11,620 nt of DNA from Firmicutes bacterium UBA3910. Its GTDB lineage: Bacteria > Bacillota > Limnochordia > Darwinibacteriales > Darwinibacteriaceae. This document shows, one piece after another, positions 1-6,458 of this stretch. Within the stretch, counting starts at the first letter, position 1. The number at the start of each line of letters is the position of its first letter. The DNA lies in NCBI GenBank assembly GCA_002391465.1, contig DGFC01000121.1:1063-12682 (forward strand). Direction: 5' to 3'. A program made the position numbers and the translations under genes. The notes beneath the pieces were generated by a model. That model was not told where the DNA came from. It made no database searches and saw only the letters and a program-made list of their open reading frames with translations.

Positions 1-9
1 CTAGCCGCT

Positions 10-42
10 TCGTCGGCAGCGGCAGATGTGTATAAGAGACAG
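10..42 (+). other. Nextera (Tn5) sequencing adapter, contamination
   Basis: Bases 10-42 match the 33-base Nextera read-1 transposase adapter with a single mismatch (G instead of T at position 22). The last 19 bases (24-42), ending in TATAAGAGACAG, are the Tn5 mosaic end. This is library-preparation DNA and not part of the genome. Bases 1-9 before it have no recognisable meaning and are probably also non-native. The adapter supplies an ATG at 28 that happens to be in frame with ruvC and gives a false N-terminus MYKRQ. That pentapeptide is a familiar sign of this contamination in predicted proteins. Confidence 0.97.
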
Positions 43-453
43 GTATTGGGGTACGGCGCTATCCGCACCACGGCATCGGAGGATACAGCAGTCCGTTTGA
101 GTACCATTTATGAGGGTATTCGCCAGTTGATTGCAGAGTTTGAGCCAGACTGCGTGGCCCTGGAAGAGCTGTTTTTCAACAGAAACGTTGCCAGTGCCCT
201 CGCGGTTGGACAAGCCCGGGGGGTGGCCATGCTTGCTGCCGCCCACAGCGATTTGATGATAGCAGAATACACACCTCTGCAGGTGAAAATGGCGGTTACG
301 GGCTATGGTAGGGCTGGGAAGGAACAGGTAGCCTACATGGTCAGGACCCTCTTGGGCCTGGCTGAAGTCCCAAAACCCGATGATGTAACGGATGCATTAG
401 CCATATGTCTGTGCCACAGCTATAATTCGCACAATTGGGGGAGATCGCAGTGA
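43..453 (+). CDS. ruvC: Crossover junction endodeoxyribonuclease RuvC, 5'-truncated by the contig end
   Basis: RuvC is the dimeric, Mg-dependent resolvase that nicks Holliday junctions symmetrically in concert with RuvAB. The 136 visible residues match the family from about residue 28 onward (LGYGAIRT, then VALEELFF, GQARGV, and PDDVTDALA near the end). Of the four catalytic acidic residues, the Glu of VALEE (fragment residue 41) and the two Asp of DDVTD (114 and 117) are present. The first Asp, near the missing N-terminus, is lost because the native sequence begins at 43 after an adapter. The ATG at 28 lies in the adapter and must not be used. The TGA stop overlaps the ruvA GTG start by 4 bp (GTGA), so translation is probably coupled. 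The truncation is technical, with no sign that the gene is broken in the organism. Confidence 0.95.
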   Translation, partial: VLGYGAIRTTASEDTAVRLSTIYEGIRQLIAEFEPDCVALEELFFNRNVASALAVGQARGVAMLAAAHSDLMIAEYTPLQVKMAVTGYGRAGKEQVAYMVRTLLGLAEVPKPDDVTDALAICLCHSYNSHNWGRSQ

Positions 454-1049
454 TCGTATCGTTGAGGGGTAGTTTAGTCGATGTACAGGCGAAAAGCGTT
501 GTCATCGACGTTGGCGGTATAGGCTATGAGGTTATGGTGACAGCTGCGGTTCTCCGTTTGCTTCCACCCCTAATGGAGGAGCTTTTCATCCATACCTATC
601 TGCACGTCCAGGATGATGCCATGGTGCTTTACGGCTTTTCTTCCCTGGAAGAACGGAGCCTTTTTCGAGAAATCATCAGCATTTCAGGTATAGGCCCGAA
701 AAAAGCGATCGGGATGCTCTCCAGTATTGGGCCCAGTGAATTTATCCGGGCTGTCCAGGAACGGCAGCTCAGTGTTTTGACCAGCCTGCCCGGTATTGGC
801 AAAAAGACGGCGGAACGCATTTTGCTGGAGTTAAAGGATAAATTCAAGGACCCAGTTTGGGTTCAGGCAGAACACGAGCCCGCCGCGACCCGGACAGATA
901 TCGTGGATGATGCGGTTGACGCACTGATAGCACTTGGTTACAGTCAGGCCGAAGCGTTACATATGGTAAAAAGCGCCAAGGACAAGTTGACGGACAATGA
1001 CGATCTGCAGGAACTGCTGAAGCTGGCCCTGGCCAGCAACAGCCGTTAA
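450..1049 (+). CDS. ruvA: Holliday junction branch-migration complex subunit RuvA
   Basis: RuvA binds the four-way junction as a tetramer and loads the RuvB motor. I chose the GTG at 450 because it gives the family N-terminus (MIVSLRGSL), places GGGGGAG about 7 bp upstream and overlaps the ruvC stop as GTGA. A TTG at 435 would add five residues without a better ribosome binding site. The product is 199 aa, the usual length. Visible are the N-terminal OB-fold (about 1-62), two helix-hairpin-helix DNA-binding motifs (SGIGPKKA at about 79-86 and LPGIGKKTAERI at about 113-124), an acidic and variable linker (about 130-150), and the C-terminal three-helix domain that contacts RuvB (DDAVDALIALGYS and on, about 152-199). 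ruvB starts 14 bp downstream. Confidence 0.97.
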   Translation: MIVSLRGSLVDVQAKSVVIDVGGIGYEVMVTAAVLRLLPPLMEELFIHTYLHVQDDAMVLYGFSSLEERSLFREIISISGIGPKKAIGMLSSIGPSEFIRAVQERQLSVLTSLPGIGKKTAERILLELKDKFKDPVWVQAEHEPAATRTDIVDDAVDALIALGYSQAEALHMVKSAKDKLTDNDDLQELLKLALASNSR

Positions 1050-1063
1050 AGGGGTGAAGGGAA

Positions 1064-2077
1064 TTGGAAACAGACCGCCTTGTAACGAGCTGGCGGCGGC
1101 CAGAGGATTGGGACGTGGAGACATCACTGCGTCCGCGAACGCTTGCCGAATACGTAGGTCAGCGCAAGGTTAAGGAACATATGGAACTTTTCATCACTGC
1201 CGCCAAGCAGAGGGGAGAGCCTTTAGATCACGTGCTGCTTTATGGTCCCCCGGGATTGGGTAAAACAAGCTTAGCGTACATTATCGCAACGGAGATGGGC
1301 GTAGGTATTCACACCACCTCAGGCCCGGCCATAGAGAGGCAGGGGGATTTGGTGGCCATTCTCACCAGTATGCAGGCCCAAGACGTCCTTTTTATTGATG
1401 AAATCCACCGACTGAATCGGACGGTTGAAGAGGTTCTCTATCCGGCCATGGAGGATTTTGTGGTGGACATTGTGATCGGTAAAGGGCCGGGTGCCCGTTC
1501 TGTGAGAATCGATCTGCCTCCGTTTACTTTAGTGGGGGCAACCACCCGGGCGGGTATGCTCACATCTCCACTGCGGGATAGGTTCGGAGTTATGAGCCGA
1601 CTGGAGCTGTATGAAGAGGAAGAACTGCAGGCCATTGTGGAACGGGCTGCTGGAATTCTTGCGGTCGACATTGAGCCTGCCGGTGCACTTGAGATCGCCA
1701 AGCGCTCCAGGGGTACGCCCCGCGTGGCCAACCGTCTCCTCAAGAGAGTTAGGGACTTTGCCCAGGTTCGGGCCGATAATGTGATTACCCATGATGTAGC
1801 GAAAGAGGCCCTCAACCTTTTCGAAATAGATGCTAATGGATTGGATCAACTGGACCGCTATATCCTCCTAACGATCCAGCGTGCCTTTGGCGGAGGCCCG
1901 GTAGGGGTCGACAGTCTGGCTGCTGCCGTTGGCGAAGAGGCCGACACGATCGAAGACGTTTACGAGCCGTTTTTGATCCAACTAGGTTTTCTCCAGCGCA
2001 CTGCCCGGGGACGCTGCATAACGCCCTTGGGTTACGAGTACTTAATAAGTGTAATGCCGGAAGAATTGGGTGGGTGA
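1064..2077 (+). CDS. ruvB: Holliday junction branch-migration ATPase RuvB
   Basis: RuvB is the AAA+ hexameric motor that pumps DNA through the RuvA-bound junction. The 337-aa length is normal for the family. Motifs in order are Walker A GPPGLGKT (61-68), Walker B with DEIH (112-115), sensor 1 GATTRAG (158-164), the arginine finger in SPLRDRFG (Arg171), sensor 2 in GTPRVANR (Arg220), and the C-terminal winged-helix domain (about 255-330, including [10 protein letters not shown] and GGGPVG). The start is a TTG with AAAGGGGTGA about 6 bp upstream. No in-frame ATG occurs near the N-terminus that would preserve the conserved domain. The TGA stop lies 5 bp before recO, whose ribosome binding site overlaps the end of ruvB. 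All catalytic residues look intact. Confidence 0.98.
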   Translation: METDRLVTSWRRPEDWDVETSLRPRTLAEYVGQRKVKEHMELFITAAKQRGEPLDHVLLYGPPGLGKTSLAYIIATEMGVGIHTTSGPAIERQGDLVAILTSMQAQDVLFIDEIHRLNRTVEEVLYPAMEDFVVDIVIGKGPGARSVRIDLPPFTLVGATTRAGMLTSPLRDRFGVMSRLELYEEEELQAIVERAAGILAVDIEPAGALEIAKRSRGTPRVANRLLKRVRDFAQVRADNVITHDVAKEALNLFEIDANGLDQLDRYILLTIQRAFGGGPVGVDSLAAAVGEEADTIEDVYEPFLIQLGFLQRTARGRCITPLGYEYLISVMPEELGG

Positions 2078-2082
2078 ACTGA

Positions 2083-2865
2083 GTGACAACTTGGCGGACA
2101 GAAGGAATAGTGCTGCGTGTACGCGATTTAGGAGAGGCCGATCGCCTGGTAACGCTGTATACTAAGGAACAAGGTAAACTAAACGCCACCGCCCGTGGGG
2201 CGAGGCGGATCAGAAATAGGCTGCTCAGTCCCACTCAGGTATTTACCCATGGTCGGTATCTTATTTTTCAAGGCAAAAACCTTCACAACATCGGCCAGGC
2301 CGAGATCATCCACAGTCGCCAGGCTTTGAGGGAAGACCTTGAAAAAATGGCCTATGCTTCCTATGTCACCGAGCTTGTGGACGCCCTTACCGCCGAAGAG
2401 GACCCAACGGACACCCTTTTCCCCCTTTTGGCAAGCACCCTCGCTTGGGGAGAGGAAGGTCGTTTCGCAGTGGCGGTGCGTGCGTTTGAGATTCGCCTGA
2501 TGCGTGAATTGGGTTATGAACCAGAGTTGTATAGCTGCTTAAACTGCCGGGGAGAACTGCAGGAAAGGATTTTCTTTACCGAGCGCGGCGGAACACTTTG
2601 TCCCAGCTGTGTAGGCCAGTTCCCGGGAAGCAACACGTTAAGCCGGGGAACATGGGAACTTATGAAACGTCTCTTGGAGTGGGACCTTTCCCGGCTCAGT
2701 ATTTTGCATCCTGCGGCCAATAATATTGAAGAAATGCGGCGGTTAATGCGTAAGTATGTTGACTTTAGGCTAGAATATCCTTTGAAGTCCTTGGACTTTT
2801 TGGAGACGCTGCAGGTATTGCCGCCGGCTGAACAACCTTCGGGAGGTGAAAAGGATGAACGATGA
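2083..2865 (+). CDS. recO: DNA repair protein RecO
   Basis: RecO works with RecR (and RecF) to displace SSB and load RecA onto gapped single-stranded DNA. The 260-aa product has the N-terminal OB-fold (about 1-80, with the typical TEGIVLRVRDLGEADRLVTLYT and a GKLNATARGARR segment), a helical middle (about 85-145) and a four-cysteine zinc finger (Cys152, Cys155, Cys173, Cys176) of the kind found in Gram-positive RecO. The start is the GTG at 2083. The purine-rich GGGTGGGTGA that acts as its ribosome binding site overlaps the ruvB stop codon, which suggests translational coupling. The 3' end overlaps the next gene by 11 bp. In many Bacillota recO lies near the glycyl-tRNA synthetase genes, as here. 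Confidence 0.95.
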   Translation: MTTWRTEGIVLRVRDLGEADRLVTLYTKEQGKLNATARGARRIRNRLLSPTQVFTHGRYLIFQGKNLHNIGQAEIIHSRQALREDLEKMAYASYVTELVDALTAEEDPTDTLFPLLASTLAWGEEGRFAVAVRAFEIRLMRELGYEPELYSCLNCRGELQERIFFTERGGTLCPSCVGQFPGSNTLSRGTWELMKRLLEWDLSRLSILHPAANNIEEMRRLMRKYVDFRLEYPLKSLDFLETLQVLPPAEQPSGGEKDER

Positions 2866-3250
2866 GTTGGGCTATCTGGAAAAAATCGACGAAGTACGTT
2901 ACCGAACCGGACTTGGATTCGAAGCGGCCAGGAACCTACTTGAGCAGGCTGACTGGAGTATCCTTCAGGCTTTATCCGATTATGAAGCGGAGAAAAGTAG
3001 GCAGGGTAACCAGTTCATGAGCAAAATCAAGAGCGTGATCGATGAGGGGAACAGGACCGCGATTGTGATTAAGGCGAAAGGAGATACGGTGGCGGAGCTG
3101 CCTGTGACAGCGGGGGTAGTGGGAGCAGTATTGGCACCCAAATTGGCCCTGTTAGGTGCAGCGGCCTGTGCGCTCACTCGTTGTTCCGTTCATCTGCGCA
3201 AAGAGCGGCCCGTCGCAGATACGCTGGGTGAAACACTGATTGACAATTAG
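2855..3250 (+). CDS. DUF4342 domain protein with N-terminal UBA-like helix bundle
   Basis: This 131-aa protein has unknown function. Residues about 3-45 (EKIDEVRYRTG, then AARNLLEQADWSILQAL) look like the UBA/TS-N three-helix fold found at the N-terminus of elongation factor Ts. Residues about 55-112 match the DUF4342 core by eye: VIDEGNRT, a short beta segment, then the hydrophobic stretch PVTAGVVGAVLAPKLALLGAAACALTRC (84-110 in outline), which could be a membrane-associating or buried helix. The C-terminus is short and polar. I chose the ATG at 2855 because GGGAGGTGA lies 5 bp before it. An ATG at 2846 lies within that ribosome binding site region. The start lies inside recO (11-bp overlap), so the two are probably co-translated. 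A sigma-A promoter for the glyQ side overlaps its stop. Family assignment is from memory of the motif; no function is known to me. Confidence 0.85.
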   Translation: MNDELGYLEKIDEVRYRTGLGFEAARNLLEQADWSILQALSDYEAEKSRQGNQFMSKIKSVIDEGNRTAIVIKAKGDTVAELPVTAGVVGAVLAPKLALLGAAACALTRCSVHLRKERPVADTLGETLIDN

Positions 3251-3268
3251 TGGTTAATTTGATATAAA
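3240..3268 (+). promoter_or_regulatory. Near-consensus sigma-A promoter upstream of glyQS
   Basis: TTGACA at 3240-3245 is a perfect -35 box, followed by a 17-bp AT-rich spacer and TATAAA at 3263-3268 as a -10 box (5 of 6 matches). Transcription would begin near 3275. The -35 box lies in the last codons of the DUF4342 gene. The terminator at about 3304-3344 falls between this promoter and glyQ, so the promoter would give a leader of about 90 nt that must read through that hairpin. Confidence 0.75.
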
Positions 3269-3303
3269 ATAGGAGATAGGTTAGATCGATGGAATTCCTC
3301 TAA

Positions 3304-3344
3304 AGAGACCTTTCGTCCCTTGCAAAGGGGACGAAGGGTTTTTT
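3304..3344 (+). terminator. Intrinsic terminator or attenuator immediately upstream of glyQ
   Basis: The arms ACCTTTCGTCCC (3308-3319) and GGGACGAAGGGT (3328-3339) pair over 12 positions with one T-G wobble and an 8-base loop, followed by TTTTTT (3339-3344). Flanking A-rich bases 3304-3307 can extend the stem into the U-tract. This is a textbook rho-independent terminator. It ends only 22 bp before the glyQ start, leaving no room for another promoter in between. It either closes the ruv-recO-DUF4342 operon with partial readthrough or attenuates the promoter at 3240-3268. Confidence 0.88.
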
Positions 3345-3366
3345 AAGGCGAGTGGGGTGGACGGCA

Positions 3367-4245
3367 TTGAATCTTCAGGAAATGATCTTTAGGTTGGAAC
3401 GATACTGGGCTGAACAGGGTTGTATCATTTATCAGCCCTATGATCTGGAGGTAGGGGCTGGGACGATGTCACCAGCCACTTTTTTGCGGGCGCTGGGGCC
3501 AGAACCGTGGCGGGTTGCTTACGTACAACCAAGCCGCAGGCCAACCGATGGCCGTTACGGCGAGAACCCCAACAGGACTCAGCATTATTATCAGTATCAG
3601 GTTATCTTAAAGCCCTCGCCCGATGACGTACAGGAGCTTTACCTCGGCAGTTTAGAGGCCTTGGGCATTGACCTTCTCAAGCACGATGTGCGTTTTGTTG
3701 AGGATGACTGGGAATCACCGACATTAGGCGCGTGGGGATTGGGTTGGGAAGTGTGGCTGGACGGGATGGAAATTACCCAGTTCACCTATTTTCAGCAGGT
3801 GGGCGGTATTGACGTCCGTCCGGTAGCAGCTGAAATCACCTATGGCGTAGAGCGTCTAGCCATGTTCATTCAAGGCGTGGACAGTATGTTTGATCTGAAG
3901 TGGGTTGGGGATATCACCTACGGCGACGTTTTTCACCAGGCAGAGGTTGAGTTTTCCCGTTTCAACTTCGAGGCCTCCACTCCGGAGAAACTGTTTACGC
4001 TGTTTGATCTGTACGAGGAAGAGGCAAGTCGCCTAATTGACGCGGGACTTGTCCTGCCCGGATACGATTATGTCCTAAAGTGCTCCCACGTTTTCAATCT
4101 GCTCGATGCCAGGGGTGCTATCAGTGTGAGTGAGCGGACGCGGTATATAGCCAGAGTGCGGGCGTTAGCCCGCCAGGCAGCCCAGGGTTATCTGGCCAGT
4201 AGGGAGCAGTTAGGTTATCCATTATTACAGAAGGGGCGCTCATAA
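3367..4245 (+). CDS. glyQ: Glycyl-tRNA synthetase alpha subunit
   Basis: GlyQ is the catalytic class II subunit of the alpha2-beta2 glycyl-tRNA synthetase, which activates glycine with ATP and charges tRNA-Gly in the cytoplasm. I chose the TTG at 3367 because it gives the family N-terminus [14 protein letters not shown] and GGGGTGG lies 6 bp upstream. A GTG at 3352 would add five residues and has no properly spaced ribosome binding site. The 292-aa product is the usual length. Visible are [19 protein letters not shown] (31-49), motif 2 around [14 protein letters not shown] (57-70), the glycine-site region [21 protein letters not shown] (127-147) and motif 3 ITYGVERLA (157-165). The TAA stop abuts the glyS ATG, so the subunits should be made in a fixed ratio. 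No T-box is seen upstream. Confidence 0.97.
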   Translation: MNLQEMIFRLERYWAEQGCIIYQPYDLEVGAGTMSPATFLRALGPEPWRVAYVQPSRRPTDGRYGENPNRTQHYYQYQVILKPSPDDVQELYLGSLEALGIDLLKHDVRFVEDDWESPTLGAWGLGWEVWLDGMEITQFTYFQQVGGIDVRPVAAEITYGVERLAMFIQGVDSMFDLKWVGDITYGDVFHQAEVEFSRFNFEASTPEKLFTLFDLYEEEASRLIDAGLVLPGYDYVLKCSHVFNLLDARGAISVSERTRYIARVRALARQAAQGYLASREQLGYPLLQKGRS

Positions 4246-6312
4246 ATGCAGGATTTTCTTTTGGAATTAGGTTTTGAAGAACTGCCGGCACGCTTTGTGC
4301 AGAGTACGTTGAATGCCCTTTCCCAGACGATCCAAGCTGGGTTGGAAAAGGAACGCCTTGCCCACGGAGAAGTGTCCCTCTATGGTACGCCTCGCCGGTT
4401 GGCAGTTCTGATCAAGGATCTTCAGCTGCAGCAGGAAGATCAGGTGCTGGAAGTAAAGGGACCGCCCAAGAACATAGCCTACGACACAGAAGGGCAGCTC
4501 ACAAAAGCAGGGCAGGGATTCTTGCGTTCTCAAGGTGTGGAAGCGGATGCTGTCTTTATCAAGGAGTTCCAGGGAGCGGATTACGTCTATATTAAGAAGG
4601 AAGTCAAAGGCAAACAGACCTCAGCCTTAATCAAGCCTCTCCTGGAAGATATAATCGCCAATCTCCATTTTCCCAAAAACATGCGGTGGGGAGACTATGA
4701 TCTGCGTTTTGCTCGGCCCCTGCGCTGGATTGTCTGCCTTTTAGGCGAAGAAGTAATTCCCCTTGAAGTTGGTCCGGTTCGGGCTGACCGTATTACTTTC
4801 GGGCACCGTCAGCTCAGTCAGGGTCCCATCGTTGTGTCCAAGCCCGCGGACTATTTACCTTCCCTCAAGGATGGGTATGTGCTGGCAGATATGACAGAGC
4901 GAAAGGAATTGATTCGACGCCAAATCGTAGAGTTGGCCAAAGAGAAAAATGCGGTTGTGACTGAGGATGGGGACTTATTGGACGAAGTACTGAACTTGGT
5001 TGAGTACCCAACCGCTTTCTGCGGCCGATTTGCTGAGGAGTATTTGGAGCTGCCCTCAGAAGTTTTGGAAATGACCATGAAGAGTCACCAGCGTTATTTC
5101 CCCTTAGAGGACGGGGACGGCGGTCTTCTGCCCGGTTTTATCGGCATACGCAACGGAGCTGATAACCATCTTGAAACGGTAATCGCAGGTAACGAGAAGG
5201 TCCTCTCGGCACGTCTAGCCGATGCCCGTTTCTTCTATGACGAAGACCAGAATACGCCGCTAGCTGATAACGTGGCAAAACTGGAGAATGTCGTGTTCCA
5301 AGAGGGCCTTGGTTCCATGGGAGACAAGGTGGCAAGAATTGAGGCGATCAGTGCGGGACTCACTCGTCTGTTGGGGTTTTCCCAGCACACCGAGGCCATT
5401 CTCCGCACTGCGAAGCTGTCTAAGGCTGACCTGGTCACACAGATGGTGAATGAATTTCCCGAACTGCAGGGAGTAATGGGGGAGAAATACGCCCTTTTGC
5501 AGGGGGAGGAGCCTGATGTGGCCGTAGGCATTAGGGAACATTATCTACCTCGCTTTGCTGGAGACGACTTACCCCAGACTCCCGCGGGCATAGTGGTCAG
5601 TTTAGCGGATAAGTTCGATACGCTGGTTGGTTACTTTGCCCTTGGCAAGATACCCACAGGTTCCCAGGACCCCTTTGCCCTACGTCGTCAAGCCCAGGGT
5701 GTTGTACAGATCCTTTTGAACGGCCAGTGTCTAGCGCTGGGTTCAGTTATCGACCTGGTTGGGGCAGAATATGCCAAGTTTGGAGTTCAGCTGAGTGAAG
5801 AAGCTAAAATGGAGCTGCTCGAGTTTTTCCGGGCACGCCTCCGGGTCTTGCTGCTGGACCAGGGCTATGCCTATGATTTGGTCGACGCAGTGCTGGCCTC
5901 AGGGGAGGACCGCCTCTCTGAACTGCAGAAAAGGGTTAAGTCCCTGGCTGAGTTTAGGGTAACCCCACAGTTTGATAATCTAATAACCGGTTTTGATCGG
6001 GTTGAGAACTTAGCACGCAAAGCAGAGGGGACTGAACTCAACCAAGCTGTAATGCAGGCTGCCGATCAAGAGTTTTATCAGGCTATGACAGAGATCAAAG
6101 GGCGCTGTGAGGCGAAAATGGCGGAAGGAGATTATTCCGGTTATTTACGTGCGCTGGCCGATTTCAGAGCTCCCATCGACCGTTTCTTCACCGATGTAAT
6201 GATTATGGATGAAGACCTTCAAATCCGCAGCAATCGTTTGGCACTTCTCCAAGCAGCACTGGCTTTATACGCCGCTTACGGCGATTTCAAGCAAATTGTT
6301 GTCAATAGGTAA
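4246..6312 (+). CDS. glyS: Glycyl-tRNA synthetase beta subunit
   Basis: GlyS is the tRNA-recognition subunit that pairs with GlyQ. The 688-aa length is typical. The N-terminus MQDFLLELGFEELPARF and TPRRLAVLI (48-56) match the family. The B3/B4-like and core region includes MRWGDYDLRFARPLRWIV (146-163) and MKSHQRYFPL (278-287). The HD-like domain spans about 350-490 (GLGSMGDKVARI, then VNEFPELQGVMGEKYA and ADKFDTLVGYFALGKIPTGSQDPFALRR). The C-terminal anticodon-binding domain follows (about 560-688, with NRLALLQAALALYAAYGDF at the end). The ATG directly follows the glyQ TAA, with AAGGGG about 9 bp upstream inside glyQ. The gene is followed by a 146-bp intergenic region and then ppdK. Confidence 0.97.
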   Translation: MQDFLLELGFEELPARFVQSTLNALSQTIQAGLEKERLAHGEVSLYGTPRRLAVLIKDLQLQQEDQVLEVKGPPKNIAYDTEGQLTKAGQGFLRSQGVEADAVFIKEFQGADYVYIKKEVKGKQTSALIKPLLEDIIANLHFPKNMRWGDYDLRFARPLRWIVCLLGEEVIPLEVGPVRADRITFGHRQLSQGPIVVSKPADYLPSLKDGYVLADMTERKELIRRQIVELAKEKNAVVTEDGDLLDEVLNLVEYPTAFCGRFAEEYLELPSEVLEMTMKSHQRYFPLEDGDGGLLPGFIGIRNGADNHLETVIAGNEKVLSARLADARFFYDEDQNTPLADNVAKLENVVFQEGLGSMGDKVARIEAISAGLTRLLGFSQHTEAILRTAKLSKADLVTQMVNEFPELQGVMGEKYALLQGEEPDVAVGIREHYLPRFAGDDLPQTPAGIVVSLADKFDTLVGYFALGKIPTGSQDPFALRRQAQGVVQILLNGQCLALGSVIDLVGAEYAKFGVQLSEEAKMELLEFFRARLRVLLLDQGYAYDLVDAVLASGEDRLSELQKRVKSLAEFRVTPQFDNLITGFDRVENLARKAEGTELNQAVMQAADQEFYQAMTEIKGRCEAKMAEGDYSGYLRALADFRAPIDRFFTDVMIMDEDLQIRSNRLALLQAALALYAAYGDFKQIVVNR

Positions 6313-6341
6313 AGAAAAATCGTTACAGGAGGAGAATGGGA

Positions 6342-6374
6342 GCCAGTCCAGAATATGTGGTTTGGTAATTTTTG
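6342..6374 (+). terminator. Weak terminator-like hairpin after glyS
   Basis: CCAGTCCA (6343-6350) can pair with TGGTTTGG (6358-6365) with one G-T wobble and one T-T mismatch around a 7-base loop, followed by TAATTTTTG. It is much weaker than the hairpins before glyQ and after ppdK and may be only a partial terminator or chance. It begins about 30 bp after the glyS stop. Confidence 0.35.
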
Positions 6375-6385
6375 CTCACATCACA

Positions 6386-6428
6386 ACAGTAACTGAATGT
6401 TCAGCTATGAACATCATGACAGTAACTG
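6386..6428 (+). repeat. Pair of direct ACAGTAACTG repeats upstream of ppdK
   Basis: ACAGTAACTG occurs at 6386-6395 and again at 6419-6428, exactly 33 bp apart, about three helical turns. Each copy contains the palindrome CAGT-A-ACTG, so the pair reads the same on both strands. The copies flank a longer dyad at 6397-6414. The arrangement suggests two sites bound on the same DNA face. No regulator is identified. Confidence 0.7.
6397..6414. promoter_or_regulatory. Perfect 7+7 bp dyad, candidate operator for ppdK
   Basis: ATGTTCA (6397-6403) and TGAACAT (6408-6414) are perfect inverted repeats around a 4-bp spacer GCTA. It lies about 45 bp before the ppdK start and between two ACAGTAACTG repeats. 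It is not followed by a T-run, so it is not a terminator. A role as a protein-binding operator is inference. I could not find a convincing -35/-10 pair nearby; TATGAA at 6406-6411 inside the dyad is the best -10 guess, but it lacks a good -35. Confidence 0.5.
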
Positions 6429-6458
6429 CGCAATTCAACGATAGAAGGAGGATGTTTG

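Noticed and set aside
3348..3366. GGGGTGGACGGC before glyQ resembles the T-box core AGGGTGGNACCGCG
   Set aside because: It lies downstream of the terminator instead of upstream, matches only partly, and is explained as the glyQ ribosome binding site. There is no space for T-box stem I.
6336..6368. Possible 10-codon leader peptide (ATG to TAA) after AGGAGG, upstream of ppdK
   Set aside because: The ribosome binding site is only 3 bp from the ATG, the frame has no run of regulatory codons, and the region fits a weak terminator-like hairpin better.
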